Part shown: positions 8,929 to 16,350 of the stretch, one piece after another
Layout: every line of letters begins with the position of its first letter
Numbering within the stretch: position 1 is the stretch's first letter
NCBI GenBank assembly: GCA_003427395.1
Contig: BFEA01000050.1
Span: 4,035,984-4,057,705 of the forward strand
Source of the DNA: Chara braunii
Taxonomy: Eukaryota > Streptophyta > Charophyceae > Charales > Characeae
DNA length: 21,722 bases
Reading direction: 5' to 3'
Made by a program: the position numbers and the translations under genes
Notes under the pieces: model-generated
The model's input: the letters and a program-made list of their open reading frames with translations, nothing else
Told to the model about the DNA's origin: nothing
The model's database searches: none

Positions 8929-9070
8929 TTTTTGTGTCTGTGTTTTTGTATATGCCAGTTTCCGACCTACGGTGGTTGCTGTTACAGGAGCGCCGGAACC
9001 GGACAGCTTCCCAGGGGGGTCACCCTTCCTGGTACTATTTCGTCCACGCTGGAGCGGACGGCTACCGGGG
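8887..9070 (-). mobile_element. SINE-like element with a 5S-rRNA-like head and poly(A) tail
   Basis: On the minus strand, TAGTACCAGGAAGGGTGACC then CCCCTGGGAAG (rc of 9007-9037) matches box C and flanks of 5S rRNA. GCGTGGACGAAA upstream of it resembles the 5S A-box side. About 80 bp further on, the element ends in a run of about 36 A (T run 8887-8923 on plus). An internal 5S-type Pol III promoter followed by a poly(A) tail is the layout of 5S-derived (SINE3-type) retroelements. The 5' limit is uncertain. Confidence 0.5.
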
Positions 9071-9374
9071 GAGGTTTGTGACATGTAATATGTATTTACA
9101 GCACCAGTCAAAGACATGGGGCGTAGTACAATCCAGGCGGGGCTGTTTTTTTTCAGGCACCCGGGCACCCAACTGGTGCCTGAATACACGCCACACCCGG
9201 CTGCCTGTTCAGGGTTCAAGGCAGCCCGAACCGGACAAGGAAACTATGGACTGTTATGATGTATCATATTGAATTTGATGAACCTGAAGTACAGAAGCAA
9301 TCTTTGGCCCCGGTTTCCAGCACCTGGGTGTCGCTCCCCACCAGTGGATGGAGCAGCCCGGCAGACAAAGCCTC

Positions 9375-9468
9375 AATTCCGGTGGTTCTCTCACCAGAGT
9401 CACCACCACTGGGATAGAGGCCTTGCAAAAGGGCACTTCTCCAAAAAAAAAAGAAAAAGAAAAAAAGT
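9375..9468 (+). mobile_element. SINE 3' region, family 2, with A-rich tail
   Basis: CCGGTGGTTCTCTCACCAG and GGGATAGAGGCCTTGCAAAA then GGGC precede an A-rich tail from 9442. The same ordered blocks precede the A tail at 13765-13857. Its head could lie in 9240-9375 but no Pol III box is identified. Confidence 0.6.
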
Positions 9469-9559
9469 TGCGCAATGCAAACTACTTTTGGCGGACGGTC
9501 ATATCAGAGACATCCTCACGGAATAGAAGACGAAAAAAGGAGAAAACAAAATCACACTA

Positions 9560-9830
9560 AGGCACCCCCCTTTACACCCCTTTAGCCCCTTGAAAAAAAA
9601 CAATGTATAACCCCTCACACTCTTTGGCAGGCCAGACTCGAAAACCGAAAGGAGCCGAGATTTGGGCTCCTATGAGCATGCTTGGGCTGATTTTTGGCTG
9701 GACAGGGTGCTCCGTGCAGATGACCTGCGGGTGACTTGCTCGGCCGTGCTGCACGATCGAGCGAGCCAAGTAGCCGAGATTCCAGATAGATTGCAGAGTT
9801 GCTGCCACATTCTCACCACTGGCAATGCTT
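9560..9830. other. Spacer without recognised features
   Basis: Short C-rich direct repeats (CACCCCCCTTTACACCCCTT near 9563), otherwise nothing identifiable. Confidence 0.45.
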
Positions 9831-9831
9831 G

Positions 9832-9968
9832 ATTACCTTCCTCGTATCAGCTTACGTATCTGGCCCTAATTACAGGCACATTTGGTCAGGAATGGCCTGC
9901 TGACCTTCCTCGTATCAACTACTATGTATCTGGCCCTAATCACAGCCACATTTGGTCAGAGATGGCCT
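9832..9968 (+). repeat. Tandem duplication, about 69-bp units
   Basis: ACCTTCCTCGTATCA, TATCTGGCCCTAAT and CACATTTGGTCAG appear in order twice (from 9834 and from 9902), with scattered substitutions between the copies. Confidence 0.85.
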
Positions 9969-9969
9969 A

Positions 9970-10250
9970 AGCCTTGAACTATGCGGTCTACTATGGTGTG
10001 AAGTTCATGGATCGCAAAACGTCAGGTACACAAATAAATAAACGAATGACGATAACTCAATGAATGAAGACTTGTAAGGACACGGGGTGACCAGTCGACT
10101 TCTGAAAGCGGCGTGAAACTTGGTTAGCAAGAAAGACATCGCCCTTCTTAAACCACCAGTACGTCCCCGAAAGTTGGGCGTGACGCATCCTGCCATCGAT
10201 AAATTTTGTCAATGGCCCAAAGTCTACCCGGACCCGCGAAGCTTGTGGTG
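9970..10250. other. Spacer without recognised features
   Basis: Contains short AAATAAATAAA runs near 10030. No gene or repeat assigned. Confidence 0.4.
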
Positions 10251-10255
10251 CCGAC

Positions 10256-10508
10256 GTGTGGCCGAATGCTGGGCCAAGTACTGGTGGTACAAACTACCAA
10301 CTACCACATTCGGCCACACCAACACCAGGTACTGGTGGTTCAAACCACCACTCTGTGCGAAGCTGTTTTTTACAAGCCTACAAAGTTCCTCACCAGTACT
10401 CTGTGCCGACGTGTGGGCGAATTAGCACAGAGTGGTGGTTTGAACCACCAGGAACTTTGCTGGAAAGGAATTAGCACAGAGTGGTGGTGGTTCAAACCAC
10501 CACTCTGT
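10256..10508. repeat. Cluster of four palindromes sharing GGTGGTTCAAACCACC
   Basis: Palindrome 1 has arms GTGTGGCCGAATG and CATTCGGCCACAC (10256-10318). Palindrome 2 is TGGTGGTTCAAACCACCA near 10331. Palindrome 3 has arms beginning CAAAGTTCCT and ending AGGAACTTTG (10379-10459). Palindrome 4 has perfect 15-bp arms GCACAGAGTGGTGGT and ACCACCACTCTGTGC around GGTTCAA (10472-10508). The words GCACAGAGTGGTGG and GTACTGGTGGTTCAAA are reused between them, so they are related foldback elements or one element rearranged. Confidence 0.8.
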
Positions 10509-10642
10509 GCAAGTGATGGGTGGGAAAGGAAAACTAACGGATTGGTGTGGGTACGAGTTTTCTTTGTATTTGGCGCCAGCCACTTTGGTCCGGTAGTACG
10601 CTTCACTCGCAACTTTCGGGATAGGCCACGCTCCGCCACTGG

Positions 10643-10735
10643 CCACATGCAGAACAGACAAAAATTAGGGCAGCGTATCTTTGCATGTTCTAGTGGAAGA
10701 TTTATAAATTTTATTCTCATTTTGTGCACTTGGTG
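10643..10735 (+). repeat. Dispersed repeat, copy 2 (unknown family)
   Basis: CACATGCAGAACAGACAAAA, GCGTATCTTTGCATGTTC and TAGTGGAAGATTTAT parallel the segment at 1304-1372 in the same orientation. Similarity fades after the GGAAGATT block. Confidence 0.55.
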
Positions 10736-10830
10736 AGTGGTGGAGTGAAACCCATATCTACAGCCGCTCGATTTACCTGGTGTGCATGACCGTGGTTTGG
10801 AGAAAAAATAAAAATAAATAAATAAAAATT

Positions 10831-11398
10831 ACGGAGGTCTAGCTCAGTTGGTTAGGCACGCAAGTGGCATTCAGGAGGTTGTGGGTTCGAGCTCCGCGGC
10901 TGCGGCACACTTAGTGCCAACCAGCGGTGATAGTCCGCTTGATACCTCTGATCGTCATTAGCAGGGTCCTTGGCCAACACGGGTGTGAGTGTGAGTGTGA
11001 GTGGGTTGTGTGTGGTGTGTGGGAGAGTGTTGGCCTTAGACACTGCTATTATTCAGTTGGGGGTGGGGGACAGCGAAAAGGGAGGCGCAGCTACTGGCAA
11101 AATGCTCGGTCTTTGCATTAGCCGGACCCCCACCGGCGGCCCCACCCCATCCTTGACCACCATGGTTGGGGCGGGGGGCAACATTCGTCCCCGCTGATGG
11201 GTGCAGACCGTGCAGTGACACAACAAAGCTATGTTCACAGCGGTCCCCAGTATAAGCCTTTGGAAGTCGGGAGTAGTGGTAGCCTGGTAGGTAGGTAGTG
11301 ATGGTGGATTGAATGAATTTGAAAGATGATGAAAGATTTGAGAGAAGAATCTGGCATAGGTTTATTTAACTTTATATTATTATTATTATTATTATTAA
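10831..11398 (+). mobile_element. tRNA-headed SINE, family 1, near full length
   Basis: A perfect A-box TAGCTCAGTTGG (10840-10851) is followed 32 bp later by B-box GGTTCGAGCTC (10884-10894). The 3' part carries the family blocks CGGTCCCCAGTATAAGCCTT, GGGAGTAGTGG, GGTAGGTAGTGATGG and TTTGAGAGAAGAATCT, matching 1960-2093, 15953-16058 and 18431-18520. It ends in a (TTA)n tail (11375-11398) where the first copy has poly(A). A tRNA cannot be folded cleanly because the acceptor and D stems mismatch, so this is a retroelement and not a tRNA gene. The long GC-rich middle (11070-11200) is unique to this copy in the window. Confidence 0.72.
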
Positions 11399-11459
11399 AT
11401 TTTAAAGGAAGAGCTTGGTAAATTCATGAAGGGCAATGCTATGTTATCTTTCCTGTACA

Positions 11460-11546
11460 GCCGTGTTTTCGAATTAGGAATGAGTGAAATGATGGGGGGC
11501 CATGTTTTCGAGTTAGGAAAGAGTAAAATGATTGAGGGGGGGGGGA
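11460..11546 (+). repeat. Tandem duplication, about 39-bp units
   Basis: CCGTGTTTTCGAATTAGGAA then TGAGTGAAATGATGG repeats as CCATGTTTTCGAGTTAGGAA then AGAGTAAAATGATTG, ending in a G run. Confidence 0.8.
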
Positions 11547-11549
11547 CCA

Positions 11550-11970
11550 AAAAATGACGAGGGCCCGCCACTTGATAAAACCTTAAGACGCACCCAGATT
11601 GTCAAATGATGGAGCGCCCCCGAGAGCGTAAAATTTGTAAATTTTAAAGGGCTAATTCCTTTCTAGCAAAGTTCCTTTCTCAGGTAGCTGCTGAGGATGG
11701 TGGGCCCTTTATTTGTAGCTGTAGCTGGCCCAAAACTTATCCCACAAAAGAGCCCACCACCGAGCACGGTGGGCTGGGTGGGCAGTGTTTTCTTTTCTTT
11801 TTCTTTTCTTTTCTTTTTTGTAAGTGTGTGTGTGGCCCCCCTAATACCCCCTATCCCACAAATTACGCTAATGGAGATCGTACAAAAAAAAAGGTCCACA
11901 GTGACTCACACTGTGTATTGAGAGGAACAGAGCAGCGCAGCTGTATCCATCCGTGTTCGTGCACAGCTGA
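11550..11970. other. Spacer without recognised features
   Basis: Includes a (TTTTC)n-like run at 11790-11818. No gene supported. Confidence 0.45.
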
Positions 11971-11973
11971 GGC

Positions 11974-12082
11974 CACCTTCTTCCCCCGAATACAATGTAC
12001 GGTCATTATAGCTGTATTTGAGGCATCTTTCAGTCCAGATACAGCTATAATGACCGTACGTTGTATTCGGGGGAAGAAGGTA
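11974..12082. mobile_element. 109-bp palindromic MITE, copy D (GTAC subfamily)
   Basis: The arms match with one visible mismatch over about 45 bp: TTCTTCCCCCGAATACAA then GTACGGTCATTATAGCTGTA, against its inverted partner. The left end is CACCTTCTTC where others have TACCGTCTTC. The right end GAAGAAGGTA keeps TA. The terminal 13 bp plus 22 bp of right flank recur at 13939-13973. Confidence 0.85.
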
Positions 12083-12119
12083 GTTGGTATTTACTATATT
12101 TTGAACATTTCACGAAAAG

Positions 12120-12440
12120 GGTTAAAAAGTGCATTTTCTTCTTGCGCGCGTGCTGTTTGGTCTGTTTGATTGTCTTTTTCGACGTGCAGGGCACATTTTC
12201 CCAAGTGACGGCTGGCCCGCTTGGTGGTCATTATCTGGAAGCCATTCTCCACTTTCCCCACAACTTTTCACTTGTGGGGACCACAACAGAATGAGGGCAA
12301 GCGCCCTGTGTGGTATGTACTTATGAGAGAGAAGAATGAGGAGATGGTGGTGTTGGGACGTGAAGACGGCTGAAACGAGGGCGGAGAAAGGACACAGGGA
12401 AAGCGATAAGGATTGTAACAGATGGAATGGGTTTACCCCC
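12120..12440. other. Spacer without recognised features
   Basis: Mixed sequence with no supported gene. The minus-strand frame that covers it is extended by the 21-bp repeats described next. Confidence 0.45.
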
Positions 12441-12466
12441 ATGGTATAGCTGTCAGCCGCGGAGAC

Positions 12467-12571
12467 AGTCTTGGATACGCCCGGCGTAGTCTTGGATAGG
12501 CCCGGCATAGTCTTGGATAGGCCCGGCATAGTCTTGGATGGACCCTGCATAGTCTTCGATAGGCAGAGCAG
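12467..12571 (+). repeat. 21-bp tandem repeat, five units
   Basis: Units begin AGTCTTGGATAGGCCCGGCA and start at 12467, 12488, 12509, 12530 and 12551. The 21-bp period keeps reading frames open, giving a Leu-Ser-Lys-Thr-type heptapeptide on the minus strand. No start context or flanking coding sequence supports a protein. Confidence 0.93.
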
Positions 12572-12743
12572 GGCCCTCTTCTGTGTTGGCAGGGGCGATC
12601 GTCATTAGGGTTTGGGAAATGCGAAGGCGAACCAGCCAACCCCTGTCAAGGGGGAGCAGTGGGTTCCGTTATTGCCATCTCCGTCTCGATGCGTGGAGGG
12701 TGGCTGGTGTTGAATAAGGGTTCGGAAAATTAACGTTGGATGG

Positions 12744-12944
12744 CTACTTGGGATGGGACAGTGGGTTAGCTAGTTTTTTGAATAGGGAGGGTAAATACGA
12801 AATAGTTTGGGTAAGGAGGGGACAGTGGCTAAACTTGGAAATTGGAACAGTTTGACTAGGGATAGACAATCTGGATAAGGATGGGGCAGCGGCTAAACTT
12901 CGGATCAGGGACAAATTTGACCGTGGTTAAACTGTTGGATAAGG
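12744..12944 (+). repeat. Diverged tandem array, three units of 63-64 bp
   Basis: GGGACAGTGGGTTAGCTAG (12755), GGGACAGTGGCTAAACTTGG (12819) and GGGCAGCGGCTAAACTTCGG (12884) start successive units. Each later shows a GGATAAGG or GGGTAAGG block. The third unit abuts copy E of the palindromic family. Confidence 0.75.
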
Positions 12945-13053
12945 TCCTCTTCTCACCCGAATAGAACGCCCGGGAATTATCGCTGTATCTCGGCTGAAAG
13001 TTGTGCCAAATACAGCTATAATGACCGGGCGTCCTATTCGGGTGAAGACGGTA
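12945..13053. mobile_element. 109-bp palindromic MITE, copy E
   Basis: Arms carry CACCCGAATAGAACGCCCGG on the left and the inverted CCGGGCGTCCTATTCGGGTG on the right. The left terminus is scrambled (TCCTCTTCTCACCC) while the right is intact (GAAGACGGTA). Confidence 0.82.
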
Positions 13054-13289
13054 AGTTGCACAAAAGAGTCTTTAATAAAAAAAGATAATATATTCACTAA
13101 GCACTGGGACAACATTTCCAATGCCAGTGCTCCCACCTCAGCAGCATAAAGATGGTGTGACCTTGGCAGCAAGGGCCGATCATGGAAAGATGGCAAAAGT
13201 CTAAACCTCTGTTTTCCACAAAAGTCTAAGCGCTGTTGTTGTTTCGACTCTCTGAGTTCACAACAAGAGATCACAAACCCTCAGACACA

Positions 13290-13403
13290 TACAAACATAC
13301 ACACACACGTAACACACGTACACGTGCGCACGCGCACGCGCGTGCGTGTGTGCGTGTGTGTGTGTGTTGTGTGTGGCGGGGGGGGGGGGGGGGGGGGGGG
13401 GGG
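13290..13403. repeat. (CA)/(CG)/(GT) alternating tract joined to G26
   Basis: Alternating purine-pyrimidine sequence (ACACACGT, GTGCGCACGCGCACGCGCGT, then GTGTGTGT) runs to about 13366. It is followed by an uninterrupted G run at 13378-13403. Confidence 0.95.
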
Positions 13404-13560
13404 AGTGCGCGTATAATTGAGGCTGGTTAATCTGCATCTGCTTGGAGATCGACCTGGTGTGGACGTGAAGCACATTGGTACCTATTCCCATAGTATATGG
13501 GACATGACGATCTGACGGTCAGGAGAGCACGGTTTGGACAGGCAGATTTGGAGGATTGAC

Positions 13561-13710
13561 ATGATGCCGAACATCGGCATGGATTTCGATGCAGAAAGAA
13601 TGGACGTTCGAAAAACGTACTTGCTGAACACCATCGTCGACCGGCTCGCTTCCAATCCTGAGATGCGAGTAAAGATGTTATCCTATCTAAGTAACAAGGA
13701 GAATACCTCC
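13561..13710 (+). CDS. Possible coding exon, unknown protein
   Basis: Fifty codons from ATG ATG CCG read through residues such as DVRKTYLLNTIVDRLASNPE and MRVKMLSYLSNKEN, then meet a strong donor-like CTCC|GTAAGT at 13711. The frame is open back to a TGA at 13513. An acceptor-like GGTCAG at 13516-13521 would instead give a 63-codon internal exon starting at 13522. The amphipathic, helical-looking composition is unlike the repeat-shadow frames nearby. No domain is recognised and no partner exon is found: the next 60 bp run into a SINE tail. It may be an exon of a larger gene, a captured exon or chance. Confidence 0.35.
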
Positions 13711-13764
13711 GTAAGTTTCCTCCTTCCTCCCATCTTCCCCAGTCTTCCCCCGCCTTTCGCTTCA

Positions 13765-13857
13765 GAGAATCCCGGTGGTTCCCTTACCACCACCAGGCCA
13801 GGATAGAGGCCTTGCACAAGGGCCTCCCGGGGAAAGAAAAAAAAAAAAAAAAGCATC
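13765..13857 (+). mobile_element. SINE 3' region, family 2, with poly(A)
   Basis: CCCGGTGGTTCCCTTACCAC and GGATAGAGGCCTTGCACAAG then GGC, followed by an A tail (13837-13853), match the blocks at 9375-9468. It probably starts within the putative intron after 13711, near 13750. Confidence 0.62.
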
Positions 13858-13938
13858 CATTTACAACACCCACTTGTGATTTGTGACCCAGTTTTTCATT
13901 TCTGTTCACAAGCTTTCTGAAAACAGCCATGGGCATCA

Positions 13939-13973
13939 GGGGAAGAAGGTAGTTGGTATTTACTATATTTTGA
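13939..13973 (+). repeat. 35-bp copy of the right end and flank of palindrome D
   Basis: GGGGAAGAAGGTAGTTGGTA then TTTACTATATTTTGA is identical to 12070-12104. It includes 13 bp of the palindromic element's end and 22 bp of its flank, without the rest of the element. Confidence 0.9.
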
Positions 13974-14104
13974 GGCACCTTCGTAGGGATTCCGGGGCCG
14001 GGGGGGGAGGGGGGAATGTTTGGTGAATATAGGGGCCCAGTGCTTGGCAAAAGTACCGTGATTGACTGAAATTGATTTAGGAGATGGTGTCTGAAGGTCC
14101 TGAT

Positions 14105-14645
14105 CGCACCGGTACCTCTTAGCTGTTGGGGGGTTGCGGCTTTGTGAAATGCGCACCCCAGTATCTCTTAGCTGTTGGGGTTCGGGCTTGTGCACCCCCC
14201 TACACCTACCCGCTGGTGGCATTTTGAGGCTTGTGCACCCCATTATCTCGAAGCTGTCTGGGTTTTGTGAAATGGGTACCCCAGTATCTCCAAGCCGTGG
14301 GGGTTTGGGCCCTTTGGGGACTTGTGCACCTGCTACGTCCCAAGTTGTTCACGTCCTACTGTCCGGGGCCCTTGTGCACCCCACGACCTCTAAGCTGTTG
14401 GGGTTTTGCAGCATGTGCACCCCATTACCTCCTCCTCGAGCGTGGACACCCCCCTACCTCTAGGCTTGTGCCTGTGGTTGTACCGGGGTGTACATGCAGA
14501 AGCAGAAGAGACAATTTGATTACCTCCTCCAGCTTGTGCACCCCACTCTCCCCTACCTCTAGGCTTGTGCCTGTCGTTGTACCGGGCTGTACATGCAGAG
14601 GCAGAAGAGACAATTTGATTACCTCCTCGAGCTTGTGCAACCCCC
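14105..14645 (+). repeat. GTGCACCCC minisatellite, about 11 units of 25-70 bp
   Basis: Units are built from CTTGTGCACCCCA, TTACCTCTAAGCTGTTGGGG and G-rich connectors. The last part is a 99-bp higher-order duplication, with CCCTACCTCTAGGCTTGTGC starting at 14452 and 14551. The copies share GTACATGCAGA and GACAATTTGATTACCTCCTC. Frames through it are repeat shadows. Confidence 0.88.
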
Positions 14646-14894
14646 CACCTGCCCACGCAGAAAGACCATGGACATCAAATGTTCAGCCAAAGCAGTTGGG
14701 CTGCATATCTGTAAAGGTACGGTCGTCCTTTTTTTTTTTTTGTCGGAAGATAACACAATCTTATGACTTCCAATGAATAGGGAGAAGGCCCGGGACGTCA
14801 CAATTCAACCTTGATGAACTACTGGGAGTCTGGGGCAATTACCCAGCTTCGGCTCAGGCTGGAAACTGGGTCCAGCATCCCCTGAAATCCTGAC

Positions 14895-15003
14895 TACCGT
14901 CTTCACCCGAATACAACGCCCGGTAATTATCGCCATATCTGGGCTGAAAGTTGTGCCAAATACAGATGTAATGACCGGGCGTTCTATTCGGGTGAAGACG
15001 GTA
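14895..15003. mobile_element. 109-bp palindromic MITE, copy F
   Basis: Both termini are intact: TACCGTCTTCACCCGAATAC on the left and its inverted form ending GGGTGAAGACGGTA on the right. The centre reads GGGCTGAAAGTTGTGCCAAA. This is the best reference copy in the window, and it lies 25 bp from the next element. Confidence 0.9.
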
Positions 15004-15025
15004 GCTCAAATACTTCCCAAAAGAT

Positions 15026-15490
15026 TAAGGGGCTCGTTAGACACTCCTATTGAAATCCTCGGGCAAAAGGAAAAATTCCTTTTGGTTCAAAAGGAAATTT
15101 GGGCCCTTCGTTCCACCTGTCCTCGCGGACGTTGGCCGAGGACATTTCCTTCCAGCGATGTCAGAAAGGAAAAAAGAAAAAAGAAAAAAAAACAAATGTG
15201 CTTGAGGCCTTCAGCCAACAGGGTGCCGCCATGATCCAGATTCTGCGTTGTAACGTCTCTCTACCCATGTGCCTGCTCCTCTCCGTGAAACGCAGATTCC
15301 TTTTGCCCAAGGGACCTCACGAGGTCCCTTGGGCAAACGGAAGAAATGGCCGGGGAGTCCTCGGAGCCCAAGGAATTTCCTTCGGAGTGTTTTCACTTTC
15401 TTTTTTTTCCGACTGCATCCCCGAGGATAGGTGGAACGAACAATTCCTTGGGGACTTCACGCGCCCGAGGAGTGTCTAACGAGCCCCTAA
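15026..15490. mobile_element. 459-bp terminal-inverted-repeat element with TAA target duplication
   Basis: The inverted ends GGGGCTCGTTAGACACTCCT (15029-15048) and AGGAGTGTCTAACGAGCCCC (15468-15487) are perfectly complementary over 20 bp. TAA lies immediately outside both (15026-15028 and 15488-15490), the 3-bp duplication typical of PIF/Harbinger and Tourist-type MITEs. The inside holds further inverted segments, including a perfect 16-bp-armed palindrome (15303-15336) and AAAAGGAA/TTCCTTTT pairs. No transposase frame is present, so it is non-autonomous. Confidence 0.85.
15303..15336. repeat. Perfect 34-bp palindrome
   Basis: Arms TTGCCCAAGGGACCTC and GAGGTCCCTTGGGCAA are separated by 2 bp, near the centre of the 459-bp element. 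Confidence 0.95.
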
Positions 15491-15496
15491 AACCCT

Positions 15497-15625
15497 TAAA
15501 CCAGCAGTACTTGGCCTGGCTATCGAAGCCAAGCCTTCATCGACCCTAAGCGAATTGCCGCGGCGTGCGAATGGCGAAGCACCGCAGCGGCGCAGCCGAT
15601 AGTTGGGCCACGTACTGGTGGCACC
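15497..15625. mobile_element. About 130-bp inverted-repeat element (GTACTG family)
   Basis: The left end AACCAGCAGTACTTGGCCTG then GCTATCG is imperfectly inverted as CGATAGTTGGGCCACGTACT then GGTGGCACC on the right (about 20 of 29 positions). The GTACTGGTGG core links it to 10256-10508 and 19657-19735. It begins a few bases after the 459-bp element. Target duplications are not clear. Confidence 0.6.
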
Positions 15626-15794
15626 AGAGCCAAACACCTTGCTCTCTCTAGGGACGTCGAAGAGGTCAGGTTCTCCGTTTATAAAACTCAATCAAACTCT
15701 GCAGACAACCTCCTGTTAGGCCTTCTCTGTGTTGCCAGAAGGTACAGATTAAACAGCTCCCCCCTCCTTCATGTGGTCTTTAGCCATTTGGACC

Positions 15795-15860
15795 TACGGT
15801 CTTTCCACTGAATAGAATGTACACGAGTCACATAGCTGTCCTCTTTGCCCGAATAGAAGG
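15795..15860 (+). mobile_element. Truncated relic of the 109-bp palindromic family
   Basis: TACGGTCTTTCCACTGAATA then GAATGT and ATAGCTGTC follow the order of the left arm. A second arm-like word, TTTGCCCGAATAGAAGG, starts at 15844. No inverted right arm is present. Confidence 0.4.
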
Positions 15861-15941
15861 AAGGAACAGCAATCATACAGTGATGATGACCTATCCCATT
15901 CCTCGGTAATGTGCCCTATAAGGCTATAACACACCAGCATG

Positions 15942-16069
15942 ACCTTCTCTTTTTTTTTTTTTTTTTTTTTTTAATTCTTCTCTCAATTTCACCTCACACT
16001 ACCAAACCACTACTCCGAATTGTAGGCATACGGGGAACCCCGTAGCTGCCAGACCTTCACCTTCTCTTT
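15942..16069 (-). mobile_element. Short SINE copy, family 1, with 11-bp target duplication
   Basis: On the minus strand, CTGGCAGCTACGGGGTTCCC, GCCTAC, CGGAGTAGTGG and GTGAAATTGAGAGAAGAATT lead to a poly(A) tail (T run to 15972 on plus). ACCTTCTCTTT flanks the insert on both sides (15942-15952 and 16059-16069). The insert is about 106 bp and lacks a Pol III head, so it is either 5'-truncated or a short SINE subtype. Confidence 0.75.
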
Positions 16070-16079
16070 CGATTATTCC

Positions 16080-16350
16080 GAACAATAGTGTAGCCGTTAC
16101 AGATACGCACATCATCTGAGCCCCAAGCCCTCCTCAAGGCAAGCAGGCATTCCAGCGGACAACCTCGACCTCAGGAGGTAAGGTTCACTCTTAATCTATT
16201 TCATCTTTCTTGGTAGTACTCATCTATCTCATCCTCTCACTAATCTATTTATAGCACTTGGGAACACCAACCAACCCGAATCTCTCCCCAGCCCACGAGG
16301 TAGGTTTGCACCCAGGAAGGCGTTACACTTTTTGGACACCAACTCTGACC
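16080..16350. other. Spacer without recognised features
   Basis: Pyrimidine-rich segment (CTATTTCATCTTTC, TCTATCTCATCC) and no supported gene. Its far edge is the nested palindromic element at 16351. Confidence 0.4.

Noticed and set aside
10832-10906. tRNA gene
   Set aside because: Good A and B boxes, but the acceptor strands do not pair and the D stem is broken, so it is a SINE head.
12433-12639. Heptapeptide-repeat protein on the minus strand
   Set aside because: The 21-bp period alone keeps the frame open, and there is no credible start or continuation.
14231-14776. 181-codon plus-strand frame
   Set aside because: It follows the GTGCAC minisatellite, with alternative frames equally open.
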